Below are positions 1 through 12,544 of a stretch of DNA of 64,000 nucleotides, one piece after another. Source of the stretch: Haplosporangium gracile (lineage: Eukaryota > Mortierellomycota > Mortierellomycetes > Mortierellales > Mortierellaceae); contig JAAAUF010000041.1 of assembly GCA_015499985.1 (NCBI GenBank), positions 1,755 to 65,754 on the forward strand, given 5' to 3'. The notes under the pieces were generated by a model, which did not search any database, was not told the DNA's origin, and worked only from the letters and a program-made list of their open reading frames with translations. Positions within the stretch are counted from its first letter, which is position 1. Each line of letters starts with the position of its first letter. Position numbers and translations under genes: made by a program.

Positions 1-3000
1 ATAGACGACAACAGCACAGCAGCGGCTGCACCAGCGACAGCTGGGGTGCGATTCCCTTCGACCCTGACCCAACCATCAACAACAACTTCACCGACCATAA
101 CATCTGCCTGGAATACACGTCATTGGAGGAGAAGCACAGCTCCTGAAAAGAGCTCGAATGTGAGCCGGTTACCGTCGTTCTGGAACAAGTTTCCTGCATT
201 CCCTGCGAGTCATAATTCCCTGCACAGTCTTCCAGAGATGGCCGCGCGCTTGAATAATGAGCCACTGTCGCCAACGTTGCCTGACGAATCCAATGAAACT
301 TCCAATACCCCCACACCTACCGCCCCTACCGAAACCTCTACACTTGCTACCGCCATTATTCCCGGTTCCACCTCTAATGCCACAGCCGCCAATGTACCAG
401 CTTTTATACCCCTGGCCAGTAATACAGAGGATGGACCACTCTTTCGGGCGACAGTCGTCGAGTGTGAGAACCATATCAGGACGATGAAGGCGACCTCGAA
501 ACGAATTCTCAAAGCTGCGCAGGCGGTCATGGAGACACGGAGGGCTTGGGTTGCTGCTGAGGAGGCCTTTGTGAGAGAACTTGAGGGTATGAGGATTGCC
601 GAATCACTGGTCGAGAGCTACTGGCGACCACTCTCACAGCACCTCACAGAGCATTCAGAGATGCTTGCCCAACGGATGCGGGACCTCTTGATCCAGCCTT
701 TTTCACAGTTCTACGGAAGCGACATCAAGACCGCAGAACTGCAGCGCAAATCTTTCGAGGATGAAAGCAAGGAGTACTACAGCTTTCTGTCGCGGTATAT
801 GGGGATGAAGCAGGATAACTCACAGAGGAAGGCTGAGGCTGATCTGAAGCATGAGCGGAAACGGCAACATTTCGAGCGAAAACGACTGGAGTACTGGAAT
901 TTTTTGCTGGAGATGAAGGCTGGTGGGCGCAAAGGCGACGAGCTGTACTCGTGTTTAACTGAATTCGCGGACAAGCATCGTCAGCTTTTGGGAGATCTGG
1001 GAGTTGTTGCAGAGGAGCTTCGTCCGGATCTGGAGGCTGTTTTGGAAAGCAACAGGCAGCGACAAGAACATATTCAGCTCCAGTCATCTGCCAAACCGGA
1101 GTCATCCTTGTCCAACTCGGTAGCAATCTCAGCTCTACCAATGAGCTTGAACCCACCTCCCAACATTCGACATGACTCTGCGAGATCGGTCGACTCTGAC
1201 CAGAGTTCAACCGACTCTCCACAAAGCCGTCCGTCTCTACAGCAATCACCCATTCCACCATCATCATCACTCTTCCTTGCCAGTGTCGCCGCCCCCGTCG
1301 GAATCCAAAAGGACGCAGCAAGCAATAATCGCAACATTACAGGAATTCGCGATCTAGAGCATCAGGACATTGACGCTGGTCTCGCCCTAGGAAGACGTAA
1401 AGAAGGATTTTTGTTTGCAACCAACCGCCCAAGTCCCCACAGCAATGCTGCTGTACTCGAGAAAACCAACAACCTAAACACCTGGCGCAAGTACTGGTGT
1501 GTCCTCTCTGAAGGCCAGCTGCACGAGTACTCTCATTGGAAACGCGGAATCACCCAGCCCCACAACGAGCCAATCAACCTTCGTATCGCCACTGTCCGGT
1601 CGTGTCGAAACCAGGATCGGCGATTCTGTTTTGAGGTCATCACACCGAAGTTCAGACGGGTGTACCAGGCCACAAGTGCCGAAGACATGAACTCGTGGAT
1701 CAATGTCATATCGAACGCGATCCAAAGTCTGTTAAACGGTACCAGCAGTTGTCGAAACCTCAATCTGCAGTATATACGAGATGGAGTGGAGATGAGTGGT
1801 AGCGGTGGCGGCGCTGGACGAAGGATCGGAGGAGGCGACTACAACAGGACAATGCCAGCTCCGGACGGGAAAGGTCTGATGGCAGGGCTCGGAGGCATGG
1901 CACGAGCGAGTATGGAGCAGCTCCTTCAGTCGACCTCGCTACCGACCTCTCTTCAGGACAGAGTTCAGCCTGGACAAGCAGTTGGCAGGAAGCGTGGTGG
2001 AAGTGCGGCCGATGGACTGAACGAGATAGGGCAGATTATTCTCCCCTTGGCAGCACAGGCGTCCTATTCTTCAGCAACCGCGACGACGCCTGACCGTCGC
2101 AACAGTCATGATGAGAACAGTTCCGGCGAACAACATTTGGGCTCTCGGTTACTGCAGACAATGCGAGACTCGGACTTGGCCAATACCCTTTGCGCAGAGT
2201 GTGGAGCCAAGAATCCAGACTGGTGTGTCATCAACCTCGGTGTCCTTGTCTGCATTGGTAAGTTCACTTAGATTTGGCTTTTCACTGAACGATGTGGATG
2301 TTACCTAAAAAATTAAACTCACATGTCTTTTCTCGTATTCACAGAGTGTTCGGGCATTCATAGGAGTTTGGGCACACATATCTCCAAGGTCCGATCCTTC
2401 ACCCTGGACACCAACTCATACACAAAGGATCTGGTCGAGTTCATTCGTTCAGTCGGCAACAGCATCTCGAATCAAATTTGGGAGGCGAATCTACTCTCTG
2501 ACACCAACCCGGGATCAACAAAGATTGCGTTCAGGAAGCCGGTTGTGAATGATGCACGAGAGTACAAGGTGTCGTTCATTCGCAAAAAGTATGTCGAGCG
2601 GGCGTTTGTCGAGCGGTCCCCAGAGTCTGTGTCGAGAGAAGCGGCAGCAGGAGTAGGGGGAACCGCTGCGACGGACGCGTTGTTTGAGGCGGTCTCTTCC
2701 AACAATATCCCAGCAGCTATTGCAGCATATGCAGCAGGTGGAAATCTCAACACTGTGCAGAGAGCCGATCACGCGAGTGATTCTGGGCCTTTCGTTGAGG
2801 CGCAGGAACTACAGGCAACGCCTGAAGAGGACCCCATGCCGACAACGCCTCCTCCGCTCTCACCACGGAACAACATTGATCTGTTTGGATTGGGAATAAT
2901 CCCTAACATAGCAGAATCGCCCCTGATTAGTTATTTCATGCTGCATGGACACAGAGAGGGACAAGGTGCAGATGAATCGACGGCGCTTTCAGAGACATCG

Positions 3001-5097
3001 TCCCAGTTCTCGAGGTCGACTGTTGGCTCTTCTTATCCAGTCTCGACAACTGATCGCGAGGCTGATACCTCTCAGTCCTCGGCACCTCAAGACCCAACAT
3101 CGACATTAAGCTCGTCTGCTGGACTAACTGGTGCAACCTTGGAGATTCGGCCCCGACCGGTAGCGACAGGAGGACGATGTGTCTCGTCGGTGATGGTGAT
3201 GCAGACGTCACCGCTGTTGATCGCCCTTCGCAACAGTGTGCCCTTTAGCTTTGATCCCCAGTACGAAGTCTACCCCCTGGCCGAGTTTCTGATGCAGAAT
3301 GGCGCTGCGAGCAACATGAGCATGGAGGTCAAGGTCCTGAGCATTGGTGCTGTCGAGAGACCCTCCACAACCTTGTCGTCCACTTCTTCTGTTACCAAGG
3401 GCTTACCGGCGCCTCCAGAGTCTTTCTTTCCTGCCAGGCGTCAAGGTGTGGCAGTCACTACAGTCAAAGGATCTCCTGTAGCTGTGCAACAGGCCGCAGA
3501 GGGGCTCGCAGCCTCGGCTGGTCAGAGTATTATTGAGCGAGATGTGCCACTCCAGCCGTCCATCTCGATCGGAGCTCGACTCTCTGCAGGGACTTCGATC
3601 ATGCCCAGCTTTGCACTCGGCAGCAGTTCTTTATCAACGAAGGCATCGTCGACAACCACAGCAATCGCAGGAGGAGGCGTTGTCCCAGTCGCCGCCGCCA
3701 CTGTTGGATCCAATGGAACATCGGCTGAGAGTTGGGCAGCTGCCTCTGCAACTGGAGAGACCAGTACTATTACAGATGCTGAGCGAAAGGCTGCGAACCG
3801 ACGGAGTGTTGGACAGATCGTTGAACTCCGAGGTGAGAATGGTATTACGGCGATGGAGTACCTTCGAGCCAAAAGTGTCGCACGCGGCGATATTCCTTCC
3901 CCATCACCTTCACCCGCTCCACCAGCGCCCTCTCTGGAGAGAAACCTCTCAGGGCCTTCCGAATCGTCACGGGCGCGACCTCAAAGCCTGACGGAGAGAG
4001 GAACTCTTCTCTCGTCCATGTCGACGACTCTGATCAACACACTCGCCCTCTCGCCCCGCCTCCGACCGACAGCCTCTTCCAACTCTACGTCCACTGTCAA
4101 CTCTTCGGATCAAAACCATCCTCGTAGCAATGAGTCCTCACAACACCCGCCACTTAGCTCCAGTAGCAGTGCCAACAACCCCCATAATCACCAGGATATC
4201 TCGGCCTTGTTCCAGAAGCGCCGTGATAGTGACAATGGACTTGGCTCGGGATTCTTTTCGACCATGAAGACATCCTCCAACAGGGATAAGGAACGAGTAG
4301 CTGCCAAGGCGCAGGCACGGAAATCGGGAGACTTTTCGTTCCTCTCTCCCATCGTTATTCCCACCCCACAATGTACCACCTCACAATCCAATACTGTCAA
4401 CACTGCCAACAACCGACTTTCGCTGAACCTTGACTATATCGGCTCTTCTTCCAATCTGGAAGAGATCAGTCCAACAATCACGCCGGTGGCACTTGGACAA
4501 CAGTCAAGTCGGACCCAAAAGGTCAAGGCCAGTTTGACAAAGAGCATCCGGCTTTCGACGGCGTACTTCAAGAACAACAACAACAAGCTTCCTTCTGGTT
4601 TCGTGACAAAGGAGGGTATGAATCGTGATCATCCGCCACCTGTTGTTTGCAGGATCCCGCTCTTTGAGGGCGATCAGAATTTTGTTGCGTCATATCCTTC
4701 GCAACAACCTATGGTTCATCAAACTACATCTACGGGATCTCTCACCGCCGCCGCTGTCACGATCGCTTCCGATGGGCTCCTCGGTATTGGGAAAGGCAAT
4801 GGGGGGATGAGTGGAGGAGAGGAGGAGGAGCTGGAGGAGGAAGAGGAGAGTGACCCTGAAGATGAGTTCACGGTTGAAGAGTTGTTGGCGCGTCGGGACG
4901 CTCGGTCTTGGAACAGTGGCGGTGGAAGTGGTACTCAGCCTCAGCCTCAACCACGGGAACAACAACAATCACATCAGCAAACGCAGCAGGACAGTCATTT
5001 TTTGTCGCCTCGGAGTCGTCCGTCTTCTTCCTTTATTTCGTCCATCTCTTTCTCGTCGACACCCAACCTCACGCAGCAATCACAGCGAGAACAATAG
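1..5097 (+). CDS. BAR-PH-ArfGAP protein (ACAP/centaurin-like), 5'-partial
   Basis: GTPase-activating protein for Arf small GTPases, expected to act on membranes in vesicle traffic. The frame is open from base 1, so the start lies upstream; the first in-frame ATG in the window is at 238. Exons are <1-2257 and 2345-5097, giving at least 1669 residues. The intron (GTAAGT...ACAG) interrupts the ArfGAP zinc finger. Domains in order: a helical BAR-type region (about residues 145-350) rich in charged coiled-coil residues; a PH domain (about 460-575, with WRKYWCVL and FCFEV); and the ArfGAP zinc finger CAECGAKNPDW...CIECSGIHRSLG, with the four Cys of the CX2CX16CX2C finger and the downstream arginine (HRSLG). 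A very long low-complexity Ser/Thr/Gln-rich tail follows, with an acidic patch near 4810-4875 and possible weak ankyrin-like segments. The family assignment is firm; the role of the tail is unknown. Confidence 0.93.
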
Positions 5098-5428
5098 TAA
5101 ATAATACATAATATGTATTCTAATGTGTACGTTCGAAATCATTGAACATGCTCAAACCATGGTAAAAAAAAAAAATGAAACTTTTTTTTTTTTGGTGGCG
5201 TAAATTTCGTGAGCCAGAACGAGAGACATGGACACTATCTAAGAGGCACTCAACAAGAGTTCGTTGACCTTCATTTAAAATCATGAATGACGAGATGGTG
5301 TATTGGCTATGATATTTTTGTTTTTTATTTCCACAACCTGTGTGGGATGATGCTGAATAATGAAGTAAGATATGAAGAACAGAAAAAAAAAAAAAGAAAG
5401 GAGTCTGCAAGGACCACCTATTCCTCTT
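5098..5428. other. Convergent 3' intergenic spacer
   Basis: AT-rich 331 bp between the 3' ends of the ArfGAP gene (+) and the bestrophin gene (-). It holds A and T homopolymer runs (around 5164-5193 and 5383-5395) and presumably both polyadenylation regions. I see no gene here. Confidence 0.6.
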
Positions 5429-7703
5429 TTACTTGGCAGGGGCAACAGGTGGGACCTCAACAACAATCGAGGGGACATTCGTAGTACCAGATCCACCCTG
5501 GATGTTCAAGTTCTGGATAGCCTCCTCATGAACATTTCCGGTCTCATTCCTGGTATAATGCACTGTAGGACGGCCCTCGGCCTCCAAGATCCTGTGTACC
5601 TCATCCAACGACAACTCGGACAGCTCCTTGGCCGACAGACGCGAGTTGGGCAGGGGATAGTTATTCTCGGAGAAGATCCAGTCGGCAGGAACGGGGGCAC
5701 GGCTCATGACCATCGAGTCGACCTCGGCCTGGATGACCTTGCAGAAATCGTCCAGAGGCAAATCATTGTAGTCGTCGTTGAAGGGGTTCTCAATCTCGTA
5801 ACCGATAGCCAAGATTCCAAGAAGAGTGAAAGCAGCAAGCATGACCGAGGGGATCATCAACTCGTTCTGGTTTTGGACAAGCTGGAAAGGGAGGGCGAGC
5901 AAGTAGATCCAGGTGGCGTGGTGAAGATGGATAGAGTAGGCGAGGGGAATAGGGGTACGAAGAATACGCTCGAATCCAGTGAGACAGTCGATCATCGAGA
6001 CAAGGGCGTTGTTCATCAAGGTCAAGGTGGCAGCATCAACCTTCTGCTTGGCACTGCAGGCCTTGATGTAGCTTCCAATGTAGTATGACAGCTCGACGGG
6101 AATATTAGTAGGGGTCAAGAAATCAAAGGCCAGAGCGCGACGCTTGCTCTGCTGACGACGATTACGGGTTTCGGCATGGCCAGTTGTGCTAACACCGGAG
6201 AGCTTGACTCCCTGCTTTTCGGACAAATACGAGGACTGTTGCTGCTGTTGCTGGATACCCTGGGATTGGAGGGTTTCAAGAGGGGTGGGGATATCGGTTC
6301 TCCAGTCCATGGGCTGAGTCGAGGTGGGGAGAGAGTACTTGGGGATGTGGGTCAACAGGTCGACCATATCCTCGTATTCGTAGCCGTACTCCTCACGAAG
6401 GTAGTGCTTGGTGGCAAAGGCAAAGGCGACAAGGAGGTTGATGGCAGACTTTTTTTCAAGCACGTCGCGGGTCTCGGTCTCGGAGACACAGACCCAGATA
6501 GCACGGGTCAAGTTACGGATGCAGAGAGTCATCTGCGACCACAGACGACGACCCTCCCAGTAGCGATCATAAGCTTTAAGGGAAGGGAATAAACAAACAA
6601 AAAAAAAAGGTCAGAGATAGGCAAACATGTTTGCGGGTCTGGTTGCAAATTGCTTATTTATTTTTTCTGCTGAGCGCTTGTGCGATGCTTGTGTGCCCAA
6701 AAAAAAGAGGGGTTGGGCAAATACAGTCAAACATAGACAACCTGTCCAACAGAGACAAGACACTCATTTTTGCGCTCCCAGGGGAAGACAAAGCGCAAAA
6801 GCAAGGGGGCAGTGCATGGTCAAAAAAGAAGGCAACAAACCACCACCAGAACAAAAGGAAAAAAAAGATGGGCAACATCTTTTTTTCCTTGTTTATGCGT
6901 GTTACCGTTAAGGTGGACAGATGTGGAGAACAGAGAAGTTAAAAGAGGATGAAATAACTTACCGGTGTTTGTACGGAAGACCAAGAGCAGAGAGACGACC
7001 ATACCCATAACTGAGACCAGCGACTATTATAAGTGACATCCGACCAATGGCGAGACAGTGGTGAAACCATTAAGAAACATCAGGCACAAGGGGTTTAAGA
7101 AGAAAAGGGCTTGTTTGGTTAGTACTCTAGATGTTTCTTTGGTACTTTGGTACTATTGAGGGCAAAAAGAACAACTATGTCCCCGCAGTGGGAGTGCTCT
7201 CAGTTCAGTTCGGTTCAGTTCAGCTCATGCATGGCCAGAGAGAGGTTGAGCGAGGAAGGGGAAGGGAAGAGGGGAAAGGGAAAAATAGACGTCTTAAATG
7301 GAAACAAACGAAATCAATGGAAAACAAAGGCAGACCCTCCTTTCACTCGCACTCTTTCTACTCGCTCGCAACGGACAATTAACGAGAGCAATTAAAAAAA
7401 ATTGTAACGCCTCCAACCAACCAACCACCCAGCCCACACACCCCAATCAAATCAACAAGAACCCAAGAAGGGACCGACAGAAAAGGACTGACTGACTGGC
7501 AGATGTAAGAAGAAGAGGACAATACTTACGAGGGAGTAGTTCATCTTCCAGGCGGTGTACTTGTGGATGAAGAAGACGGCGGCCGAATAGATACCGATAG
7601 CAAGGACTTGCCACCAAATGGCGAGGATAACGGTTCCCTTGAAGCGGAGCATCAGTGGCCACTTGCTCCTCACATACACTGTTGTGCCGTATTTGCGGGC
7701 CAT
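5429..7703 (-). CDS. Bestrophin-family anion channel
   Basis: Predicted chloride/anion channel of the bestrophin (UPF0187) family, 459 residues. Exons in transcript order: 7703-7530, 7023-6963, 6573-5429; phases 0 and 1 join without error. The first exon carries the first hydrophobic helices. The small second exon and the start of the third together give the family signature MVVSLLLVFRTNTAYDRYWE. Further on are the family's IPLAYSIHLHH and GYEIENPFNDDYNDLPLD motifs, the latter being the acidic Ca-clasp-like segment of bestrophins. A Gln-rich, charged insertion of about 75 residues (about 160-235) interrupts the cytosolic helical domain and looks lineage-specific. Start chosen at 7703 because the ATG opens directly on conserved sequence. 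Subcellular membrane not determinable. Confidence 0.93.
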
Positions 7704-9563
7704 CGTTGTTTGTTAGTGTTCGATAATTATGTTTCGGATAAGTGGAAAAGGGTGTGTGTTTTGTCGGTAAAGTGTATGTGTATGTCGGAGGTGTCGGAGG
7801 TTGGAAAGTGGCCGATGTCTCTTCTTCTTCGGAGGGTGAATGAAGGAGGAGTGAAGAAAGAGGAGGGGGAGGAGGAGGAGGAGAAATGAAAAGGAAGGGA
7901 GGAGTGATGAGTAGAAAAAAAAGAAATAAGAATGAGGAGAAGAGAAGAGAGTAACGAGGACTGAAAGAAGAAGAGATGAGACGCCCAGTGTTGTTGTTGT
8001 TATTTTTTTTTGGGTAGCTTAGTCCAGGGGGACAGCGGGTAATAATATTATTGAGGTTCTAGAACGGGTAACAAAAAGAAAAGCAGGCGACCAATTGGGA
8101 CAACTTCAAAAGGGGGAAAGAGATGAAGAAGAATAAATAAAAAGGAGACCGCCAGGGCATCGAAGGGGGATTTATAACCTTCATCCGCTATCCTTTGCAC
8201 TCTTGCTTTGTTGTTGCCCCGTTTTACGAGCTTCCCACCATGGTTTACTCGTCGCCGCATGGCCAATCCCTTGGACGACGAAGAAGAACATTACAAACAT
8301 ACCAAAAAGGAGACCATCGCACCTGGATGATATTCAACACACAGCCAGCAAAAAAGCGAAAAAAGGGGAAGAAGCCTTTTCTCTAACGCCAACCAGCCGC
8401 AGAAGTTAGTTTGCTTCAATTTTATTGTGTTTTTGCATCTCATTTCCTGCACGCCTACACCTTGATTCATCTTTAAGCCCAAAAGGCAAAACCTGTACAC
8501 TCTCCTTCGCTCGACTCACACAGACAACAAACAAGCAACAGTCTACATCTTCATCGATGTTGAATGTTGGATAAGAAAAAAATTCGCCAAACGATAAAAA
8601 CAAACAACAGAATCACCGCGGACAAAAATACCCTCGCATGCGAAATATCCCTATGCGCGTATGTCCAAATGGTTCTGTTTCCATAGCAGGGCACTCTCTT
8701 ACTCTGCCCTTCTCTACTGCCCCTGGAACTCCTGCATCGATTGGTTTTAGTCCGCTCCAAAGTGTCCAAATGTGCGCTTCTCTTGCCCTGTTTGCTCGTG
8801 GCTGCTCTCCTCGATGTCCAATGTCCGTGTCCATCTCTCTCTTTGCTCTTGATGTTAGAATTGGTCTTGGACGGGAAGAAAAAAAACCATCCCAGCTCGC
8901 TCTTCTTATTTTCCAGGCACACACTACTCTTTCTCAGAAAAAATGAACCGTCTAGTCATCCCACAATCCGACACAAAGACCAATTTAAACATGAAAGTTG
9001 ATCACCAGCGATGCTTGCGCTTCTTCCTCTTCCCCAGCTCATCGAACCGTGTCCAACCCATGACTGTCAGAAGCAATAATGTCCGATCCCCTTCCTTTTT
9101 GCCTCTTTGATGTCTCTAATTTACCCCAGCCCCGACTCCATGTGGCGGTGCTCTCTTTCTTTCCTTCCCACTGTTCTCTGTGTCTCACCCATACCCACTT
9201 TTGCACTTGTCCAGAAAATGTATTTTTGTTCTGTGAACATTAGAACATCTACCAGTTAGGCGCCGATTGTTCTCCGTTCTTTGATTCTTCAACATTACAT
9301 CGACTCACTAACTCTCTTCCTTCCTTCCTTCCTTCCTTCTCACCCATCGTCATCGTCACCGTCAACAGCAATACAAATAATAAGACCAAAACTTAAACAC
9401 TATGGACTTCAAACGCATGCACACCGCCGCCGTAAATCTTTTGAGGCTAGCGGTATGGGCTCTTCTTTCTATGCTCTTTTTAAATTTCTATCGAGTTCAT
9501 TTTTGTGGGTTTTTTTTTACTTCTCCGCGGAACACAAAGACTAAAAAAAAAGTGGCAAAAATT
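7704..9563. other. 1.86 kb intergenic region upstream of the bestrophin gene
   Basis: This spans the bestrophin promoter side and the 3' flank of the DUF3712 gene. It contains purine-rich runs (7840-7960) and pyrimidine-rich runs (8700-9380, including TTCC repeats at about 9313-9338). Open frames here are low complexity, overlap on both strands and match no family I know. I see no supported gene. Confidence 0.5.
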
Positions 9564-12544
9564 CTATAGAAATCCTTTGGTCAATCCACCAACAACCTGC
9601 CCAACCGTCCCCTCAACACCCTTCGCAACTTCACTACTACCACCATCACCACCACTTCCCACAACACTACCCACAACATCCTTCACTATCTCATTACCAA
9701 CAACACCATTCAAAACTCCACCTATATCAATCCCCAAAACAGTCGCCTTGACCAAAATCTCAATCGACTGTTTATAACTTATCGTCGCCACATACCCGCC
9801 CTCTCCACCAATCCTCAACCCAAACTGTACCTCCATATCGAACGATACCAACGTCCCACCACCAATCGTGATGCCCGGGTAGGCGGGGAGGAATTGGGTT
9901 GTCAAGAATACAGAGAAGCTCAGGTCTTGGGGGTGTTGGAGAATCAGTTCGGGGGTCGTCGTCTTGCCCTGGTTTCCGGGGATTAATAACCCGACTTGTT
10001 GGTTGATGGTCCCGAAGGGGTTACCGCGCCAGGTGACCGTTGCGACGATTGATGTGCAGTACATGGGTGCTGGGAGAGGATTCTGTATGTCGACCCAGAC
10101 GGATGTTGTGCGGGATCCGAGTACAGTGCTGAGCGTTGAGATGGCTCGTCCAGAGGGGAATAGTATTGGTGGGGGGATCAACCCTGCGACTGAGCAGCCC
10201 AACGAGATGAGTGAAAGAGCCTTTTGGAGTTCCGGTAACGGTGTCGAACCTGTCGGAGACCCCGTGACATGGAGCGGGAAAGTGTCGCCTGCAACAAACC
10301 GGCTCAGAAACTGGTCCCGGAGTACTGGATCCGTCGGGTGGAACAAGAACTGTGCCGGTATGCGGGTGGGACCACCCGGGGCGATGTTGAGGTTCTGGAT
10401 AACAAGGTCTCCCAAGAACTGGTTGGTCGAGCTCTCAAAGATCATCAACGTCACAGTCCCGATCGCCACTGTCAATGTCGAAGGGTTGGTCAATGCGACG
10501 ACGACGTTGATAATGATATGCTCGCTCGTCCCGCCCGAGACGACTATGTCGGAAACTGTCGTCTGTTGGGCGTTAAAGTTGAGTGCTTTCATGGTGACGG
10601 ACGAGTTGAAGGGCACATCCGTCAACGAGACAAGTCCCATAGGAGTCTCTGCCGTTGCATTCGATTTTCCGACCACCGAAAAAGCGTCCTCAGCTTGGAT
10701 GGTCAAATCTGCCAGGAAAGTGTTGAACTCCTCATGCGCATCGTCCTTGACCACCAATGGCGAAGACGGTAAACTGAAGGCGATTAAGTCTGGAAGATTC
10801 GAATTGACCTGACTAGGAACAGACGCATTAATATCCCCCAACACCTTGCCACCATATCCCAATGCAATCGAGTTGGTGACCTTCTGGACGTGAATGGTAA
10901 TATTGAACGGGAACTTGACCCCAGCAGTCATGCTCTTTGACAGGACCGTGGGGACATAGGGCGTCGCAGGATTGAAAGCAATCCCCATATCCATGAGCTG
11001 AATCCCGCCAATGATCTGCAACGGCTTTGGCGACTGCAAAGGGACAGTAAGCGTCAATGCCATAATCCCATCACTAAGCCACGACACTGGATTGACCCCA
11101 TCCGGTTTAACCGACACACCCTTCGCCGTCGTTATTGTCGCCGTCCCCGCTAAATAATTCGAAAACAACACCGACAGATGCGCCAGATCCTCCGGTTTCG
11201 TCTGTCGATACAACACACCCTCCAACTCCAACGGCGATTCGGACCCTCCGCCAACAAGGGTCGCATTCTGGGCAGTGACCTGTCCCAGATATGTGCCTTC
11301 ATAGAACAGATCCAGGACAATCGAGCCAAGTGTCATCCCGATGGGTGAAGGGTTGTTCATTAGTGTGACCAGTTTGACCATTGCGCCTTGGTTGTTGGGT
11401 GCATCCCTTGGCAGGTCAAATTTCTTGATCGCGATCTTTCCGAACCCGTTCATTCCTATTCCATCAATCACCCAGTGGAACCCATTATAAGATAGACGAA
11501 TAAACAATTAGCCCAGAGCTTTAATTTGGTGGCGCATTGATGGATGTTTCACTGATCAAAACGTCGCGCTGATAAGAAAACCTTACCAAGAAGAGTAACA
11601 TCCTTAACGAGGTCGACCCCAGCGAAGGGGATGAGCCCAAACACCTTCACCGTCACCACACTCTTCAACCTCCACACAAAACTCTCCTTCGTTAGCTGCA
11701 AATACGAGGCCATAGAAAAAAGAAAAAAAAAAAACAATCAAAGAAAACCGTGTATGTTAGTACCAAACTCTCACGGCACCCCTTCTCTCCCATTATCGAT
11801 CAATATCCATGAACAGGAAGAACTTACCAACTCCTTCGCAAAATCCGAAAACGCCGCCTTATCCAAAATTACAAACTGCATCCGCCCATCAACAATCTCC
11901 CCCTGTCCGCCCAAAATATCCACTTCCTCCAACCCCTCCATCTTTCCCAACACCCTCTCCTTCGGGCCCACCCAACTTACAACAACAGCCTCCGGGAACA
12001 CAATCGTTGCCGGGAACAACCCGCCATGTTTCACCCCTCCTTTTAGGCTAACCCACATCCCTGTCTCTGTAGGCTCTGTGATATTGAGTTGATCCATTTG
12101 CATCTGGGCCCCGTTGACGATGGATTGGACGAGGTTTGGGAGGAAGATGAAGTAGATGATGGGAAGGAGGATGAGGAGGAGGGCGAGGAAGGTGCAGCAG
12201 CACCATGTGTACCAGAATCGTTTCCGGCTTAGGAAGCGGGCTTTGAGGGTTTGTGGCCTCTGTTTCTTTTTACTGGTGGGATAATCTTCATATTCATCAT
12301 CGTTGTAGTCGTTGTTGGGGTATTGTGTTGGTTGTTGTTCGTGCTGCTGCTGTGAATATGCGGGGTGGTCGAAGGATTGGGACAGGGTTGAGAGTTGGAT
12401 GACATCTAATTGTTCCCGCCGCGACGATGCATCCTTCTCACTGCTTGTGCCATCAGTAACACTTGCACTTGAGCTTGCACATGCAGCTGCAGCACTGTCA
12501 TCCGTAGGAGCGACTAACTTTTCTGTTGAATGGTTCTTGTCCAT
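9564..12544 (-). CDS. Large single-pass membrane protein with DUF3712/LEA-like domains
   Basis: 905-residue protein. Exons in transcript order: 12544-11828, 11695-11587, 11455-9564; the junctions are phase 0 and phase 1. The N-terminus is an acidic, Ser/Gln-rich cytosolic segment (1-105). A Lys/Arg-rich stop follows, then one long hydrophobic helix (about 113-138, with a CCC cluster), giving a type II topology. The rest is a beta-rich ectodomain with repeated 'NPS/NPT...G.V...' units. This resembles fungal DUF3712 proteins and LEA-type beta-sandwich repeats. The C-terminal 60 residues turn Gly/Val-rich and may be amphipathic. The third exon's first usable acceptor is at 11456-11457; upstream in-frame sequence to 11507 has no AG in the right phase. 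Function unknown; family call is from motif recall, not a search. Confidence 0.82.

Noticed and set aside
5372..6088. 238-codon + strand frame
   Set aside because: Antisense to the bestrophin exon that carries conserved family motifs.
8551..8924. Minus-strand frames of 103-123 codons
   Set aside because: Overlapping frames on both strands in simple T/C-rich DNA; no conserved motif.
9964..10812. 282-codon + strand frame
   Set aside because: Antisense shadow of the DUF3712 gene, whose three exons join in frame and show membrane and domain features.
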